64,000 bases of DNA from an uncultured beta proteobacterium (GTDB lineage: Bacteria > Pseudomonadota > Gammaproteobacteria > Burkholderiales > Burkholderiaceae). A model generated the notes under the pieces. It was not told the DNA's origin, made no database searches, and saw only the letters and a program-made list of their open reading frames with translations. Positions 41,993 to 52,008 of the stretch are shown here, one piece after another; positions within the stretch are counted from its first letter, which is position 1, and each line of letters opens with the position of its first letter. The stretch lies in assembly GCA_903821995.1 (NCBI GenBank), contig CAIJNI010000068.1, positions 1 through 64,000 on the forward strand, written 5' to 3'. Made by a program: the position numbers and the translations under genes.

Positions 41993-44280
41993 TCTGCAAC
42001 CTCATCAAAATCAGTACTGCCAGCAATTTCGGCAGCATGTCGAGCTTGAGCCTGATATAACTGAAAGTAGGCCCCCCGGCTTTTCATTAATTCATCATGA
42101 CTTCCAACTTCTACAATTTCACCTTTATCCATAACAATGAGGCGATTAGCTTTACGTAAGGTGGATAGTCGATGAGCAATTGCAATAGTAGTTCTACCTT
42201 GCACTAAATTGTCTAAGGCTTTCTGAATTTCTTTTTCAGTAGTAGTGTCCACAGATGAAGTTGCTTCATCTAGTATAAGAATTTTAGGATTAATGAGAAG
42301 TGCACGCGCAATAGAAATTCTTTGGCGTTCACCACCAGAAAGTGACTGTCCTCGTTCACCGACTAAAGAATCGTAGCCTAAGGGTAGTCGCAAAATAAAT
42401 TCATGAGCATTTGCTGCGCGAGAAGCTTCTACAATCTCTTCCTTAGTGGCATCTGGTTTTCCATAAGCTATATTTTCAGCGATCGTCCCAAAAAATAAGA
42501 AAGGTTCTTGCAAAACCAAACCAAAGAACTTCCTAAGTTCCTTGATGGCAATTGATCTGACATCGAAACCGTCGATTAAAACAGCACCCTCGCTGACATC
42601 ATAAAAGCGACAAATTAAATTCACAAGAGTACTTTTTCCTGAGCCACTATGACCAACTAGTCCGATCATTTCGCCGGGTGCAATATCTAAATTTATATTT
42701 TTTATGACTGCGCGATTGCCATATCTGAATCCAACCTGTTTTAATTGGATGGATCCAGTGACATGACTAACTTTTACAGGGTTTAATGATTCAGGAACAC
42801 TTGACTTGTGATCTAAAATATCAAATAGACGTTTTGCTCCTGCAGCAGCTTTTTGAGTATGGGAGACTATTCTACTCATGGAATCCATACGACCATAAAA
42901 TCTACTGATATAGGCCAAAAAGGCAGATAAAACTCCTACAGTAATATTATCGTGGGCTACTTGCCAAATCCCAAATCCCCAGACCACTAGGAGTCCAACT
43001 TCAGTTAATAGGGTAACGGTTGGAGCAAAAACTGACCATGTCCGATTCACTCGGTCATTGATGGCTAAATTGCGTTTATTCGCCTCAAGGAAGCGATTAT
43101 TTTCTCGATCTTCCTGTGCAAATGCTTTGACGACTCTAATGCCAGGGATGGTGTCGGAGAGAATATTTGTGACCTCTGCCCAGTTGCGATCCACTTTTTC
43201 AAAACCAAAGCGTAGTTTATCTCTAACAATGTGGATCATCCAAGCAATAAAAGGTAGGGGAAGAAGAGTGACAATAGCAAGCCAGGGATCAATGCTAATC
43301 AAAATAACTGCTGTCATGATTAACATTAAAGAATCAGTAGCAAAATCCAATAAATGCAGTGATAAAAAAACACAAATTCGATCTGTTTCATTACCGATAC
43401 GGGCGATGAGATCACCCGTTCGTTTTGCGCCAAAATACTCCAGTGACATATTCAAAAGATGCTCAAAGGTTGTTGTTCGAAGCTTTGCGCCAATACGCTC
43501 ACTCACTAGGGCTAGGATATACGTTTTCCACCAGCCAAGGCCCCAGGCAAATAGTGCGGCAAAGAGTAGAGCGCCTAAATACTTTCCTGCCAGTTCATAT
43601 TGCATGACATGAGTGGTTTGAAATGGAATTAGAACCTCATCCATGAGAGGCATAGCAATATATGGCGGGATTAATGTAGCGGTAGTTGCTGCTAGGGTTA
43701 ATAAAAACCCCAATATTAATTGACCTTTATACGGTTTTGCAAAGCGCCACAATTTTAATAAGGTAAGAGTTGAAGGCGGGATCTCATTTTCCGGATCGCA
43801 GACCAGGCAATGGTCTACATTTTCAGGAATGAGGCTTTGGCATAAGGGACAGATTTGAACTAGACGGTTTATAGTTTCTAGTGAGTTTGCTTGCTCATTT
43901 GACCTCTGTCGCTCGGGGAATATTTTTTGAAACTGGTTAATTGCTTGATTGATGGCTAGAGTGTGGTTCCAAGTAGCCACCTTTCGTGAAGCTGTTTGAA
44001 GTGACAAATGCCCAACACCCGCATGGTCAAAATGACTTAAAAAGGCGTCGTCTTCGAGAATCCAGCTCTCAGATTCACCGTCTTCATGAAATACATCAAT
44101 GCGATGGTGCCAGAGGACTAGTAGCGATTTAGAAAAATGTAAGTGATTATTTAAGTCTAATTCGACCCAACACAGCGGCCCCACTTTGCTTTTGCCAATA
44201 ATCAGTTTTGCCACGGCCGAGTTTTGCCAAGTGCTCGGAAGCAAAACGGGAAAAGAGGGGGTATCACGAATCTCAGACAT
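41989..44280 (-). CDS. ABC exporter (TMD-NBD fusion) with N-terminal extension and zinc ribbon, cyanophycin-associated
   Basis: GHSGSGKSTLVNLICRFYDVSEG, LSGGERQRISIARALLINPKILILDEATSSVD; CPLCQSLIPENVDHCLVC upstream of the TMD. Confidence 0.9.
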   Translation of the reverse strand: MSEIRDTPSFPVLLPSTWQNSAVAKLIIGKSKVGPLCWVELDLNNHLHFSKSLLVLWHHRIDVFHEDGESESWILEDDAFLSHFDHAGVGHLSLQTASRKVATWNHTLAINQAINQFQKIFPERQRSNEQANSLETINRLVQICPLCQSLIPENVDHCLVCDPENEIPPSTLTLLKLWRFAKPYKGQLILGFLLTLAATTATLIPPYIAMPLMDEVLIPFQTTHVMQYELAGKYLGALLFAALFAWGLGWWKTYILALVSERIGAKLRTTTFEHLLNMSLEYFGAKRTGDLIARIGNETDRICVFLSLHLLDFATDSLMLIMTAVILISIDPWLAIVTLLPLPFIAWMIHIVRDKLRFGFEKVDRNWAEVTNILSDTIPGIRVVKAFAQEDRENNRFLEANKRNLAINDRVNRTWSVFAPTVTLLTEVGLLVVWGFGIWQVAHDNITVGVLSAFLAYISRFYGRMDSMSRIVSHTQKAAAGAKRLFDILDHKSSVPESLNPVKVSHVTGSIQLKQVGFRYGNRAVIKNINLDIAPGEMIGLVGHSGSGKSTLVNLICRFYDVSEGAVLIDGFDVRSIAIKELRKFFGLVLQEPFLFFGTIAENIAYGKPDATKEEIVEASRAANAHEFILRLPLGYDSLVGERGQSLSGGERQRISIARALLINPKILILDEATSSVDTTTEKEIQKALDNLVQGRTTIAIAHRLSTLRKANRLIVMDKGEIVEVGSHDELMKSRGAYFQLYQAQARHAAEIAGSTDFDEVAE

Positions 44281-44488
44281 ATTAAAAAGTATAGACGAGT
44301 ATGAGGAAGATATGCTTTTGAAGGTACTGAACTTTGGCGCGTAAAATCCAATGTGGAACTGTTTCTTCCTTACATTTTGTCAACTTTTCTGCCAAAATGG
44401 CGTTATCAAAACTATAAAGCAACATTTTTAACATATTTGGCAACAATATCAATTCCACTTTATCCTTTCTTAAATTAAATACACTTAT

Positions 44489-46663
44489 ATGCCTCAACTA
44501 CTTGATAAGACTATAGAAGTCCTTAAAATCAAGTACATCCGTGGGCCAAACATGTGGACCTGGGTTCCTGTGATTGAGGCTTGGGTAGATATTGGTGATT
44601 TGGAAAACTTTCCTTCAGACAAAATTCCTGGTTTCTATGAGCGCCTCATTTCAACAATGCCTAGTTTGATAGAACACAGGTGTAGTTATGAAGTGCGTGG
44701 TGGATTTCTCAAAAGAGTTGAGGAAGGGACATGGCCTGGCCACATTTTAGAGCATTTAACTTTGGAGCTTTTAGGGCTTGCTGGCTTGGAAGTAGGGTTT
44801 GGTCGAGCCCGAGAAACTAGTGTGACGGGTGTCTACAAAATCATTATTGCAGCACCTCAAGAAGATGTGGTTTACAGGGCGATTTTAGAAGCAAAAGAAC
44901 TATTACTTGCTTTGATACAGGATCGTGGCTTTGACCTTGAAAAATCACTCGTGTACTTAAAAGATCTTGTAGAGGATCTGTGTTTAGGGCCAAGTACAGG
45001 GTGTATTGTTGCTGCCGCAAAGGAGAATAGAATCCCATCGATTCGGCTAACTAAAGGCAATTTAGTGCAACTTGGTTACGGCGCAAAGCAAAGGCGTATT
45101 TGGACGGCTGAGACAGATCAAACAAGTGCTATAGCGGAATCAATTTCACGAGATAAAGATTTAACTAAAAACCTCCTAACTTCCCTGGGCGTTCCAGTTC
45201 CTATGGGACAAATTGTTGCGAGTAGTGAGTCTGCCTGGGAGGTAGCGCAAGATCTAGGCTTACCTGTTGTAGTAAAACCGCAGGATGGTAATCATGGTAG
45301 AGGGGTATTTACTAATTTGTTTACCCAAGAGGAAATCACTTCTGCTTATGAGGTAGCCCTGCAAGAAGGTAGCGGTGTGATTGTAGAAAAATTTATATTA
45401 GGAGATGAGCATCGGCTATTGGTTGTGGGTGATCAAGTTGTTGCTGCAGCAAAAGGAGAATCTGCCTGGGTAACCGGAGACGGAATACATTCTGTTGATG
45501 AGTTGATTCAAATTCAGATTAACATTGATCCACGTCGTGGTCCAACAGAAGATTTCCCGCTAAATCTTGTACGAATTGATTCGGCAGCCCTTTTTGAACT
45601 CAAGCGCCAGGGCTTTTTGCCTGAAGGTGTTCCACTGAAGGGGCATGCTGTTTTGATTCAGCGCAATGGTAATGTTTCAATTGATGTGACCGATCAAGTC
45701 CATCCACTAGTTGCTAAAAGAGTAGTTCTTGCCGCAAAAATTGTTGGACTAGATGTAGCGGGAGTTGACTTAGTTATTCAGGATATTTCAAGACCATTGG
45801 AAGAGCAGGGTGGTGCTATTGTTGAAGTCAATGCTGGTCCAGGCTTACTAATGCATCTAAAACCTGCACAAGGAAAGCCTAGGGCAGTAGGTCAGGCAAT
45901 CATCAAGCACCTATTTCCAGATCCAGAAAGTTGCCGTATTCCTTTAATAGGAATTACAGGATCTATAGGAGCTTCTTTCGTAGCTGAAATGTCAGCGCAT
46001 ATTCTTAAATTAGCCAATTTTTATGTTGGGCTTGTGTCACAACAAGGTTTGTTTTTTAACCAACGTTTAGTTGAAAAAAATAACGATGCCTCATGGGCTT
46101 TGTCGCGACGAGTGGTGATGAACCGAATGGTGACTGCGGCTGTCATTGAGGCTACTCCTCTATCAATTCTTAACGAAGGCTTAGCTTACGATCTATGTAA
46201 GATTGGCGTAATTACAAATATTGATAAAAATATCTTCTTTCCAGAAGAGTCAATCAATGATGAAGACGGCTTATTTAAAGTCTTTCGAACTCAAGTTGAT
46301 GTTGTTTTACCTGAAGGGACTGCTGTACTTAATGCGCAGGATCCTATGATTGTTGAGATGACTGACCTGTGTCTTGGCGAAATTATTTTTTATGCTGAAG
46401 ATATGAATCATCCAGTTTTACAACAAAGAATTGCTCTTAATAAAAAAATTATTTGTCGGCAAGAAAATTCGATTATTTTGCAAGAGGGGAAACAACATAT
46501 TTGGAGTTTTGATTTAGGATTAGTGAGATTTATGAATAATAAGCTTGCCGAGCCAATCGGTGAACTAATGGCAGTGATTGGCGTATGCTGGGGCTTAGAT
46601 TTAGATTTTCAATTGATAGAAGCAGGATTGGAAACTTTTACTGTAGAAAAGTTGGAGGCTTAA
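44489..46663 (+). CDS. Cyanophycin synthetase-like paralog (CphA'), degenerate Mur-ligase P-loop
   Basis: IRGPNMWTWVPVIEAW N-domain; ATP-grasp VVKPQDGNHGRGV; the C-domain has GITGSIGASF where GTNGKTTT is expected. Confidence 0.88.
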   Translation: MPQLLDKTIEVLKIKYIRGPNMWTWVPVIEAWVDIGDLENFPSDKIPGFYERLISTMPSLIEHRCSYEVRGGFLKRVEEGTWPGHILEHLTLELLGLAGLEVGFGRARETSVTGVYKIIIAAPQEDVVYRAILEAKELLLALIQDRGFDLEKSLVYLKDLVEDLCLGPSTGCIVAAAKENRIPSIRLTKGNLVQLGYGAKQRRIWTAETDQTSAIAESISRDKDLTKNLLTSLGVPVPMGQIVASSESAWEVAQDLGLPVVVKPQDGNHGRGVFTNLFTQEEITSAYEVALQEGSGVIVEKFILGDEHRLLVVGDQVVAAAKGESAWVTGDGIHSVDELIQIQINIDPRRGPTEDFPLNLVRIDSAALFELKRQGFLPEGVPLKGHAVLIQRNGNVSIDVTDQVHPLVAKRVVLAAKIVGLDVAGVDLVIQDISRPLEEQGGAIVEVNAGPGLLMHLKPAQGKPRAVGQAIIKHLFPDPESCRIPLIGITGSIGASFVAEMSAHILKLANFYVGLVSQQGLFFNQRLVEKNNDASWALSRRVVMNRMVTAAVIEATPLSILNEGLAYDLCKIGVITNIDKNIFFPEESINDEDGLFKVFRTQVDVVLPEGTAVLNAQDPMIVEMTDLCLGEIIFYAEDMNHPVLQQRIALNKKIICRQENSIILQEGKQHIWSFDLGLVRFMNNKLAEPIGELMAVIGVCWGLDLDFQLIEAGLETFTVEKLEA

Positions 46664-49237
46664 TTGGAAGTCCAAAGAATTCGCGCATTAAGAGGGCCTA
46701 ACTTATGGAGCCGCCATACTGCTATTGAAGCAATCATTGAGTGCGCCCCAAATGAGCGATCCATTGAGAACTTAAATGAATTTGAAGTTAGATTAAGAGT
46801 CCTTTTCCCACAATTACGCTTAATGCGTTTAGGAAGTTATGATGAAGTCATCTCTATGGCTCACGTCGTGGAGCACGTAGTTTTAGGGCTACAAGCACAA
46901 GCAAGTTGTCCTGTGACCTTTAGTCGAACAGTTAAGACTAGTGAAGAGGGAATTTATCAAGTTATTGTTGAGTATAGTGAAGAAGCTGTCGGTCGTTTAG
47001 CATTTGAGATGGCCATGCGGATTATTGCTGCTGCGTTAAATGATGAACCTTTTGATTTGAATAAAGCTTTAAAAGAACTTACCGATTTAGATGAAGATGT
47101 TCGTTTGGGTCCGAGTACAGGTTCGATTGTTCAAGCTGCGGTAGAAAAAAATATTCCTTATCGCAGAATGACTGATGGCAGCATGGTTCAATTTGGATGG
47201 GGTAGTAAACAAAAACGTATTCAGGCTGCTGAGACGAGTGATACCAGTGCAATTGCTGAAGCGATTGCACAGGACAAGGAGTTAACGAAAGAATTACTGC
47301 ATGCCGCGGGTGTATCTGTGCCCTTAGGTAAGGTCGTCACTACAGTAGAAGAAGCCTGGGCAGTTGCTCAGGAACTAGGTCGAACGATAGTAATAAAACC
47401 CAAAGATGGCAATCAAGGTAAAGGGGTTGCAGTTAATATTCAATCTGAGGATCAAGTTCGGCAAGCTTTTGAAGTTGCAAAAAATTATGGTTCAAAAATC
47501 ATTGTAGAGCGCTACTTACCTGGGCAAGACTTTAGGCTACTTGTTGTGGGAGATCATCTAGTTGCCGCTTCTAGACGAGATCCACCTCAAGTGATTGGGG
47601 ATGGCGTATTAACTATTCAAGAGCTTGTTGATCAGGTGAACCTTGATCCTCTTCGTGGGGATGGACACGCTACACCGTTGACAAAAATTCGCCTTGATGA
47701 CATTGCAATTGCAACGTTAGCGAAGCAAGATTTAAATACGCATTCTGTTCCAAGAAATGGCGCACGTATTATTCTTAGAAATAATGCAAACTTAAGTACG
47801 GGCGGAAGTGCAACCGATGTCACAGATGACGTTCATCCGGAAATGGCAGCGAGTGCTGTTGCAGCTGCCAAAATGGTTGGATTAGATATATGCGGAGTCG
47901 ATATCGTATGTGAAGCTGTTTATAAACCACTTGAGGAACAAGGGGGTGGGATTGTTGAGGTCAATGCTGCTCCGGGACTTAGGATGCACTTAAATCCATC
48001 TTATGGAAAAAGTCGTCCAGTGGGTGAAGCAATTATTAACACGATGTTTCCTCATGAAGAAAATGCTCGCATACCAGTCGTGGCGGTAACAGGAACTAAT
48101 GGTAAGACGACAACTGTTAGGTTAATTGCTCACATCATGAAACAAAACAAGTGGCGAGTTGGAATGACAACCACAGATGGTGTTTATGTTGAGGATGAGC
48201 GAATTGATACAGGTGATTGTAGCGGGCCTAAAAGCGCAAAAAATATACTAATGCATCCTGAAGTCGATGCGGCAGTATTTGAGACTGCTCGAGGAGGGAT
48301 ACTTCGAGAGGGTCTTGGATTTGACATGTGCCAAGTTGCAGTTGTCACAAATATCGGACAAGGTGATCATTTAGGAATGAGCTATATCTCAACTGTTGAA
48401 GAATTAGCGGTTGTTAAACAGGTTGTAGTTCAAAATGTTTCCCCATCGGGCATGGCTGTTCTTAATGCAAGCGATGCCAATGTGGTGAAGATGGCTAAGA
48501 CGTGTCGTGGAGCGGTCACTTTTTTTGCGATGAACCCTCATCATCCTGTGATATCAACCCATCGCGCTCATGGTAATAGAGTGATCTATGCGGATCAAGA
48601 CGCAATTATCGTTGCAATAGGTAACTCAGTCATTCAAAAAATTCCTTTCGCAGAGATCCCATTAACCGATTCTGGCCGATTAGGGTTTCAAATTGAAAAT
48701 GTCATGGCAGCTATAGGTGCGGTTTGGGCAATCGATATAGACTGGTCTAGGATACTTCAGGGTTTAAGCCATTTTGTGAGCACAACTGAAAGTGCCCCTG
48801 GTCGATTTAATATCTTTAAACATAATGGCGCTACTGTGATTGCTGATTATGGGCATAATCCTGACGCCATCAGAGCGCTGGTGAGTGCTACAAATGCCAT
48901 AGAAGCTAAAGAGAGATATGTCGTCATTAGTGGCGCCGGAGATCGCCGAGACGATGATATCCGAGAGCAAACCAAGTTATTAGGCGCCGCTTTTGATCAT
49001 GCAATTTTGTATCAAGATCAATGTCAACGAGGTAGGGAAGATGGAGAAGTGATAGCGCTTCTTAGAGATGGTCTTGTGGGCGCTAAGAAAACAAAATTCA
49101 TTGAGGAAATTCGGGGTGAGTTTTTAGCCATAGATACAGCATTAGAAAAATTAAAGCCTGAAGACCTATGCTTAATCCTGATTGATCAAGTAGAAGAATC
49201 ACTTGAATATTTGTCAAAGGTAACAAAATCTAAATAA
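46664..49237 (+). CDS. cphA: Cyanophycin synthetase
   Basis: LRGPNLWSRHTAIEA, VIKPKDGNQGKGVAVN, VAVTGTNGKTTTVRLIAHI, ETARGGILREGLGFD; TTG start with GGAGG upstream. Confidence 0.94.
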   Translation: MEVQRIRALRGPNLWSRHTAIEAIIECAPNERSIENLNEFEVRLRVLFPQLRLMRLGSYDEVISMAHVVEHVVLGLQAQASCPVTFSRTVKTSEEGIYQVIVEYSEEAVGRLAFEMAMRIIAAALNDEPFDLNKALKELTDLDEDVRLGPSTGSIVQAAVEKNIPYRRMTDGSMVQFGWGSKQKRIQAAETSDTSAIAEAIAQDKELTKELLHAAGVSVPLGKVVTTVEEAWAVAQELGRTIVIKPKDGNQGKGVAVNIQSEDQVRQAFEVAKNYGSKIIVERYLPGQDFRLLVVGDHLVAASRRDPPQVIGDGVLTIQELVDQVNLDPLRGDGHATPLTKIRLDDIAIATLAKQDLNTHSVPRNGARIILRNNANLSTGGSATDVTDDVHPEMAASAVAAAKMVGLDICGVDIVCEAVYKPLEEQGGGIVEVNAAPGLRMHLNPSYGKSRPVGEAIINTMFPHEENARIPVVAVTGTNGKTTTVRLIAHIMKQNKWRVGMTTTDGVYVEDERIDTGDCSGPKSAKNILMHPEVDAAVFETARGGILREGLGFDMCQVAVVTNIGQGDHLGMSYISTVEELAVVKQVVVQNVSPSGMAVLNASDANVVKMAKTCRGAVTFFAMNPHHPVISTHRAHGNRVIYADQDAIIVAIGNSVIQKIPFAEIPLTDSGRLGFQIENVMAAIGAVWAIDIDWSRILQGLSHFVSTTESAPGRFNIFKHNGATVIADYGHNPDAIRALVSATNAIEAKERYVVISGAGDRRDDDIREQTKLLGAAFDHAILYQDQCQRGREDGEVIALLRDGLVGAKKTKFIEEIRGEFLAIDTALEKLKPEDLCLILIDQVEESLEYLSKVTKSK

Positions 49238-49445
49238 TTGAGTGATTATTTCTTTGTAAGAATATTCTGATTCAATTGTAGGTAATTGTAGGTAATTAAA
49301 AATCCCCTCTTGATTTTAAAAAGAAAACTATTTTTTCTTCAACGATTCTATTGAATTTGTTGATTTTGATTCATTTCAAGCACTAGTCAATATGTAATTC
49401 CTTTTGTAGACTCCGGCAGTTAATTGTGAATAAAAGGAGTAGTGC

Positions 49446-50867
49446 ATGACGAATCAACACCGAAATAAAGCTGTATCTGCGGATCAGGTTATTGAGGAGT
49501 CTCATTTAAAACGGCACTTAAAATCGAGACATATTCTTCTGATGGCATTAGGTTCAACAATTGGTGTAGGACTGTTTTTAGGTTCTGGAACAGCTATAGC
49601 TCATGCAGGCCCATCAATTCTTTTGGCATACCTCTTGGCTGGTGTTGTTGCATTCATCGTTTTAAGAGCCTTGGGTGAAATGGCAGTCCATAATCCAATC
49701 GCTGGATCATTTGCTCATTATGCACACGAATATGTGGGCCCCCTTGCCGGGTATTTGGTAGGATGGGGATATTGGTTTTATTGGGTGATTGTTGGTGTGG
49801 CAGAAGTCAGTGCGGTAGGAATTTATATGGGTATTTGGTTTCCTGAGATGCCTCAGTGGATATGGGCAATTAGTTCATTGATATTTATGGGGGGGCTCAA
49901 TTTTATTGCAGTTAAGCTTTTTGGAGAATTTGAATTTTGGTTTGCATTAATTAAAGTATTTGCAATTATTGCCATCATTGCATTTGGAGGGATGGTTATA
50001 TTTTTTGGCTTAAGTAATGGAGGGGTTCCATTGGGGCTCACAAACCTATGGGCTAATGGCGGATTCTTTCCTACTGGATTTGATGGGTTCTTATTTTCAT
50101 TACAAATGGCTTTATTTGCTTATGTGGGTATAGAAATGATTGGGTTATCAGCAGGTGAGGCAGAAAACCCAGAAAAAACATTACCGATGGCGATTGATTC
50201 TCTGATCATTCGCATTGTGGTCTTTTATGGTGGAGCATTACTTGTTATCTTATGTATTTATCCTTGGAATGAAATGGGAAGTCAAGGCAGTCCATTTGTG
50301 GTGATGTTTGAAAGAATGGGATTAAAAGAAGCGGCTGGAGTAGTTAATTTTGTAGTGATTACTGCAGCATTATCTTCCTGTAATGCTGGAATCTTTAGCG
50401 GGGGTAGACTGCTTATGGGCTTAGCTCAAAAAGGATTTGCACCCGCTCAGATGAAAAAAATATCAAAAACGGGGGTACCTTCACTGGCAGTCATAGCGAC
50501 TGTATCAACCGCTATCGTTGGTTCGATATTGAACTTCTTTGTTCCAGAGAAAGCATTTATTTGGGCTACTTCAGCTGTCACATTGATTGGATTATGTGTT
50601 TGGCTAGTCATCCTGATGACTCAATTACAGTTTAGAAAAAAGTTATCTCAAGAGCAGCTTGATGGCCTGACTTATAAAAGTATACTTTGGCCCTATAGCA
50701 TTTGGTTTGCTATCGCATTTATTCTTTTGGTGATTTTTATTATGTGCATACACCCTGAGGGGATCATTGGATTAATTGTGGGAGTGCCAATTATTTTATT
50801 CTTAGTTCTTATCTACTATCTAAAAGGGTTTAATAAGAAAGAATACCTAGGTCAAAAAACTAATTAA
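49446..50867 (+). CDS. Amino acid permease (APC/AAT family)
   Basis: LKSRHILLMALGSTIGVGLFLGSGTAI, about 12 TMs. Confidence 0.92.
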   Translation: MTNQHRNKAVSADQVIEESHLKRHLKSRHILLMALGSTIGVGLFLGSGTAIAHAGPSILLAYLLAGVVAFIVLRALGEMAVHNPIAGSFAHYAHEYVGPLAGYLVGWGYWFYWVIVGVAEVSAVGIYMGIWFPEMPQWIWAISSLIFMGGLNFIAVKLFGEFEFWFALIKVFAIIAIIAFGGMVIFFGLSNGGVPLGLTNLWANGGFFPTGFDGFLFSLQMALFAYVGIEMIGLSAGEAENPEKTLPMAIDSLIIRIVVFYGGALLVILCIYPWNEMGSQGSPFVVMFERMGLKEAAGVVNFVVITAALSSCNAGIFSGGRLLMGLAQKGFAPAQMKKISKTGVPSLAVIATVSTAIVGSILNFFVPEKAFIWATSAVTLIGLCVWLVILMTQLQFRKKLSQEQLDGLTYKSILWPYSIWFAIAFILLVIFIMCIHPEGIIGLIVGVPIILFLVLIYYLKGFNKKEYLGQKTN

Positions 50868-51918
50868 GTTGAATTTTCCTAGAGGGGAACTCAATATATT
50901 TATATAGGTAGTGGGCTGCAATCCAGCTCATTACCCAAATCCCTAATATAAATAAAACAGGACTTAATGTGAGGTGTGGGGCAGTCATTGTATATAAAGT
51001 ATTCATTAAAAGAATGAAACAGAAATGAATTAGAAATGCACAATAAGAGCGTTGACTAAACCAAATATTGACCTGAGCCCATTTGGGGTTAAGGTGATCA
51101 TATGAAAGCGAACCGCCCCAAGAAATCACTAAAGCGATGAGGATCTCCAAAATATTTTTAATGTGTAATTCAAAAAAAGTTTCAGATAAAACAGCAAAAA
51201 AAACGATGAGAAGAATGAGCTTTGAATGGGTTTTTAGTAGCTGGTCTTTTGCGTCATTAGAAAGATATGAAATGATACCTAGGCCATAGGCCCCTAAAAA
51301 GTAAATGAAATAGTTATCAAATATGAAACTCTTACTAAAGAACAATAGAGAGCAGAGGACAACCGCCCCTAGAAACCAAATACCCGTTTTGAAATTTTTA
51401 AAAATGAGTATGAAGAATGCTAGAAACACATAAAGCTGCCAGTCAATAGCAACATACCAAACCCCAACAGAAATAGACTCAAACCCAAAAATATGCTGGA
51501 GAAAAAATATGTGTGCTAAAAATTGTTGCCATGTTTCTGGTAGTCCAATGTATTCTTCAAAATTGTAGTACCTTGCAATCATAGCGCAGAGCATAGTAAG
51601 AAGAAGTGCAACTACATAGGTTGGGATTAAACGTAAGTAGCGATTATGTATTGCTTTAATAAAACCAACTTTAAGCATGCTAAAGGGTAGATTCTTGGCG
51701 GCTAAATATCCCCCTGTGACTAAAAATATTTGTACAGCTAAGTTGCCATAATTAGAAATCCAATACATGATTCCTGGGAGTAAGGCTTGGGCGTCGCGTG
51801 AGATTTCGCCATAATTGCTAATATGGTGAAAAATAATAAGTTGAACCGCGAAGGTTTTTAAGATATCTAGAATCACAAAGTGATTCTTAAAAGAAATAGG
51901 TTTGGACGATATCATCAA
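50860..51918 (-). CDS. Acyltransferase 3 family membrane protein
   Basis: ILKTFAVQLIIFHHISNYG, FLVTGGYLAAK, multiple TMs. Confidence 0.85.
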   Translation of the reverse strand: MMISSKPISFKNHFVILDILKTFAVQLIIFHHISNYGEISRDAQALLPGIMYWISNYGNLAVQIFLVTGGYLAAKNLPFSMLKVGFIKAIHNRYLRLIPTYVVALLLTMLCAMIARYYNFEEYIGLPETWQQFLAHIFFLQHIFGFESISVGVWYVAIDWQLYVFLAFFILIFKNFKTGIWFLGAVVLCSLLFFSKSFIFDNYFIYFLGAYGLGIISYLSNDAKDQLLKTHSKLILLIVFFAVLSETFFELHIKNILEILIALVISWGGSLSYDHLNPKWAQVNIWFSQRSYCAFLIHFCFILLMNTLYTMTAPHLTLSPVLFILGIWVMSWIAAHYLYKYIEFPSRKIQLN

Positions 51919-52008
51919 GGCTAATCGAACTCATTTGAGTCTAGGAAAAGGTTGATTTTAAGCGAAATTCAATTTTCTGTTGAATTAAACTGTAAGCACT
52001 AACTTTTT

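Noticed and set aside
43058-43612. 184-aa plus-strand ORF
   Set aside because: Antisense to the ABC exporter transmembrane region; no family resemblance.
44282-44497. 71-aa minus-strand ORF in the ABC/cphA' spacer
   Set aside because: Overlaps the cphA' start, no clear SD or motif; more likely regulatory DNA.
49278-49304. Short direct repeat aattgtaggt-aattgtaggt
   Set aside because: Only about two 10-bp units in AT-rich DNA; not a CRISPR or meaningful array on its own.
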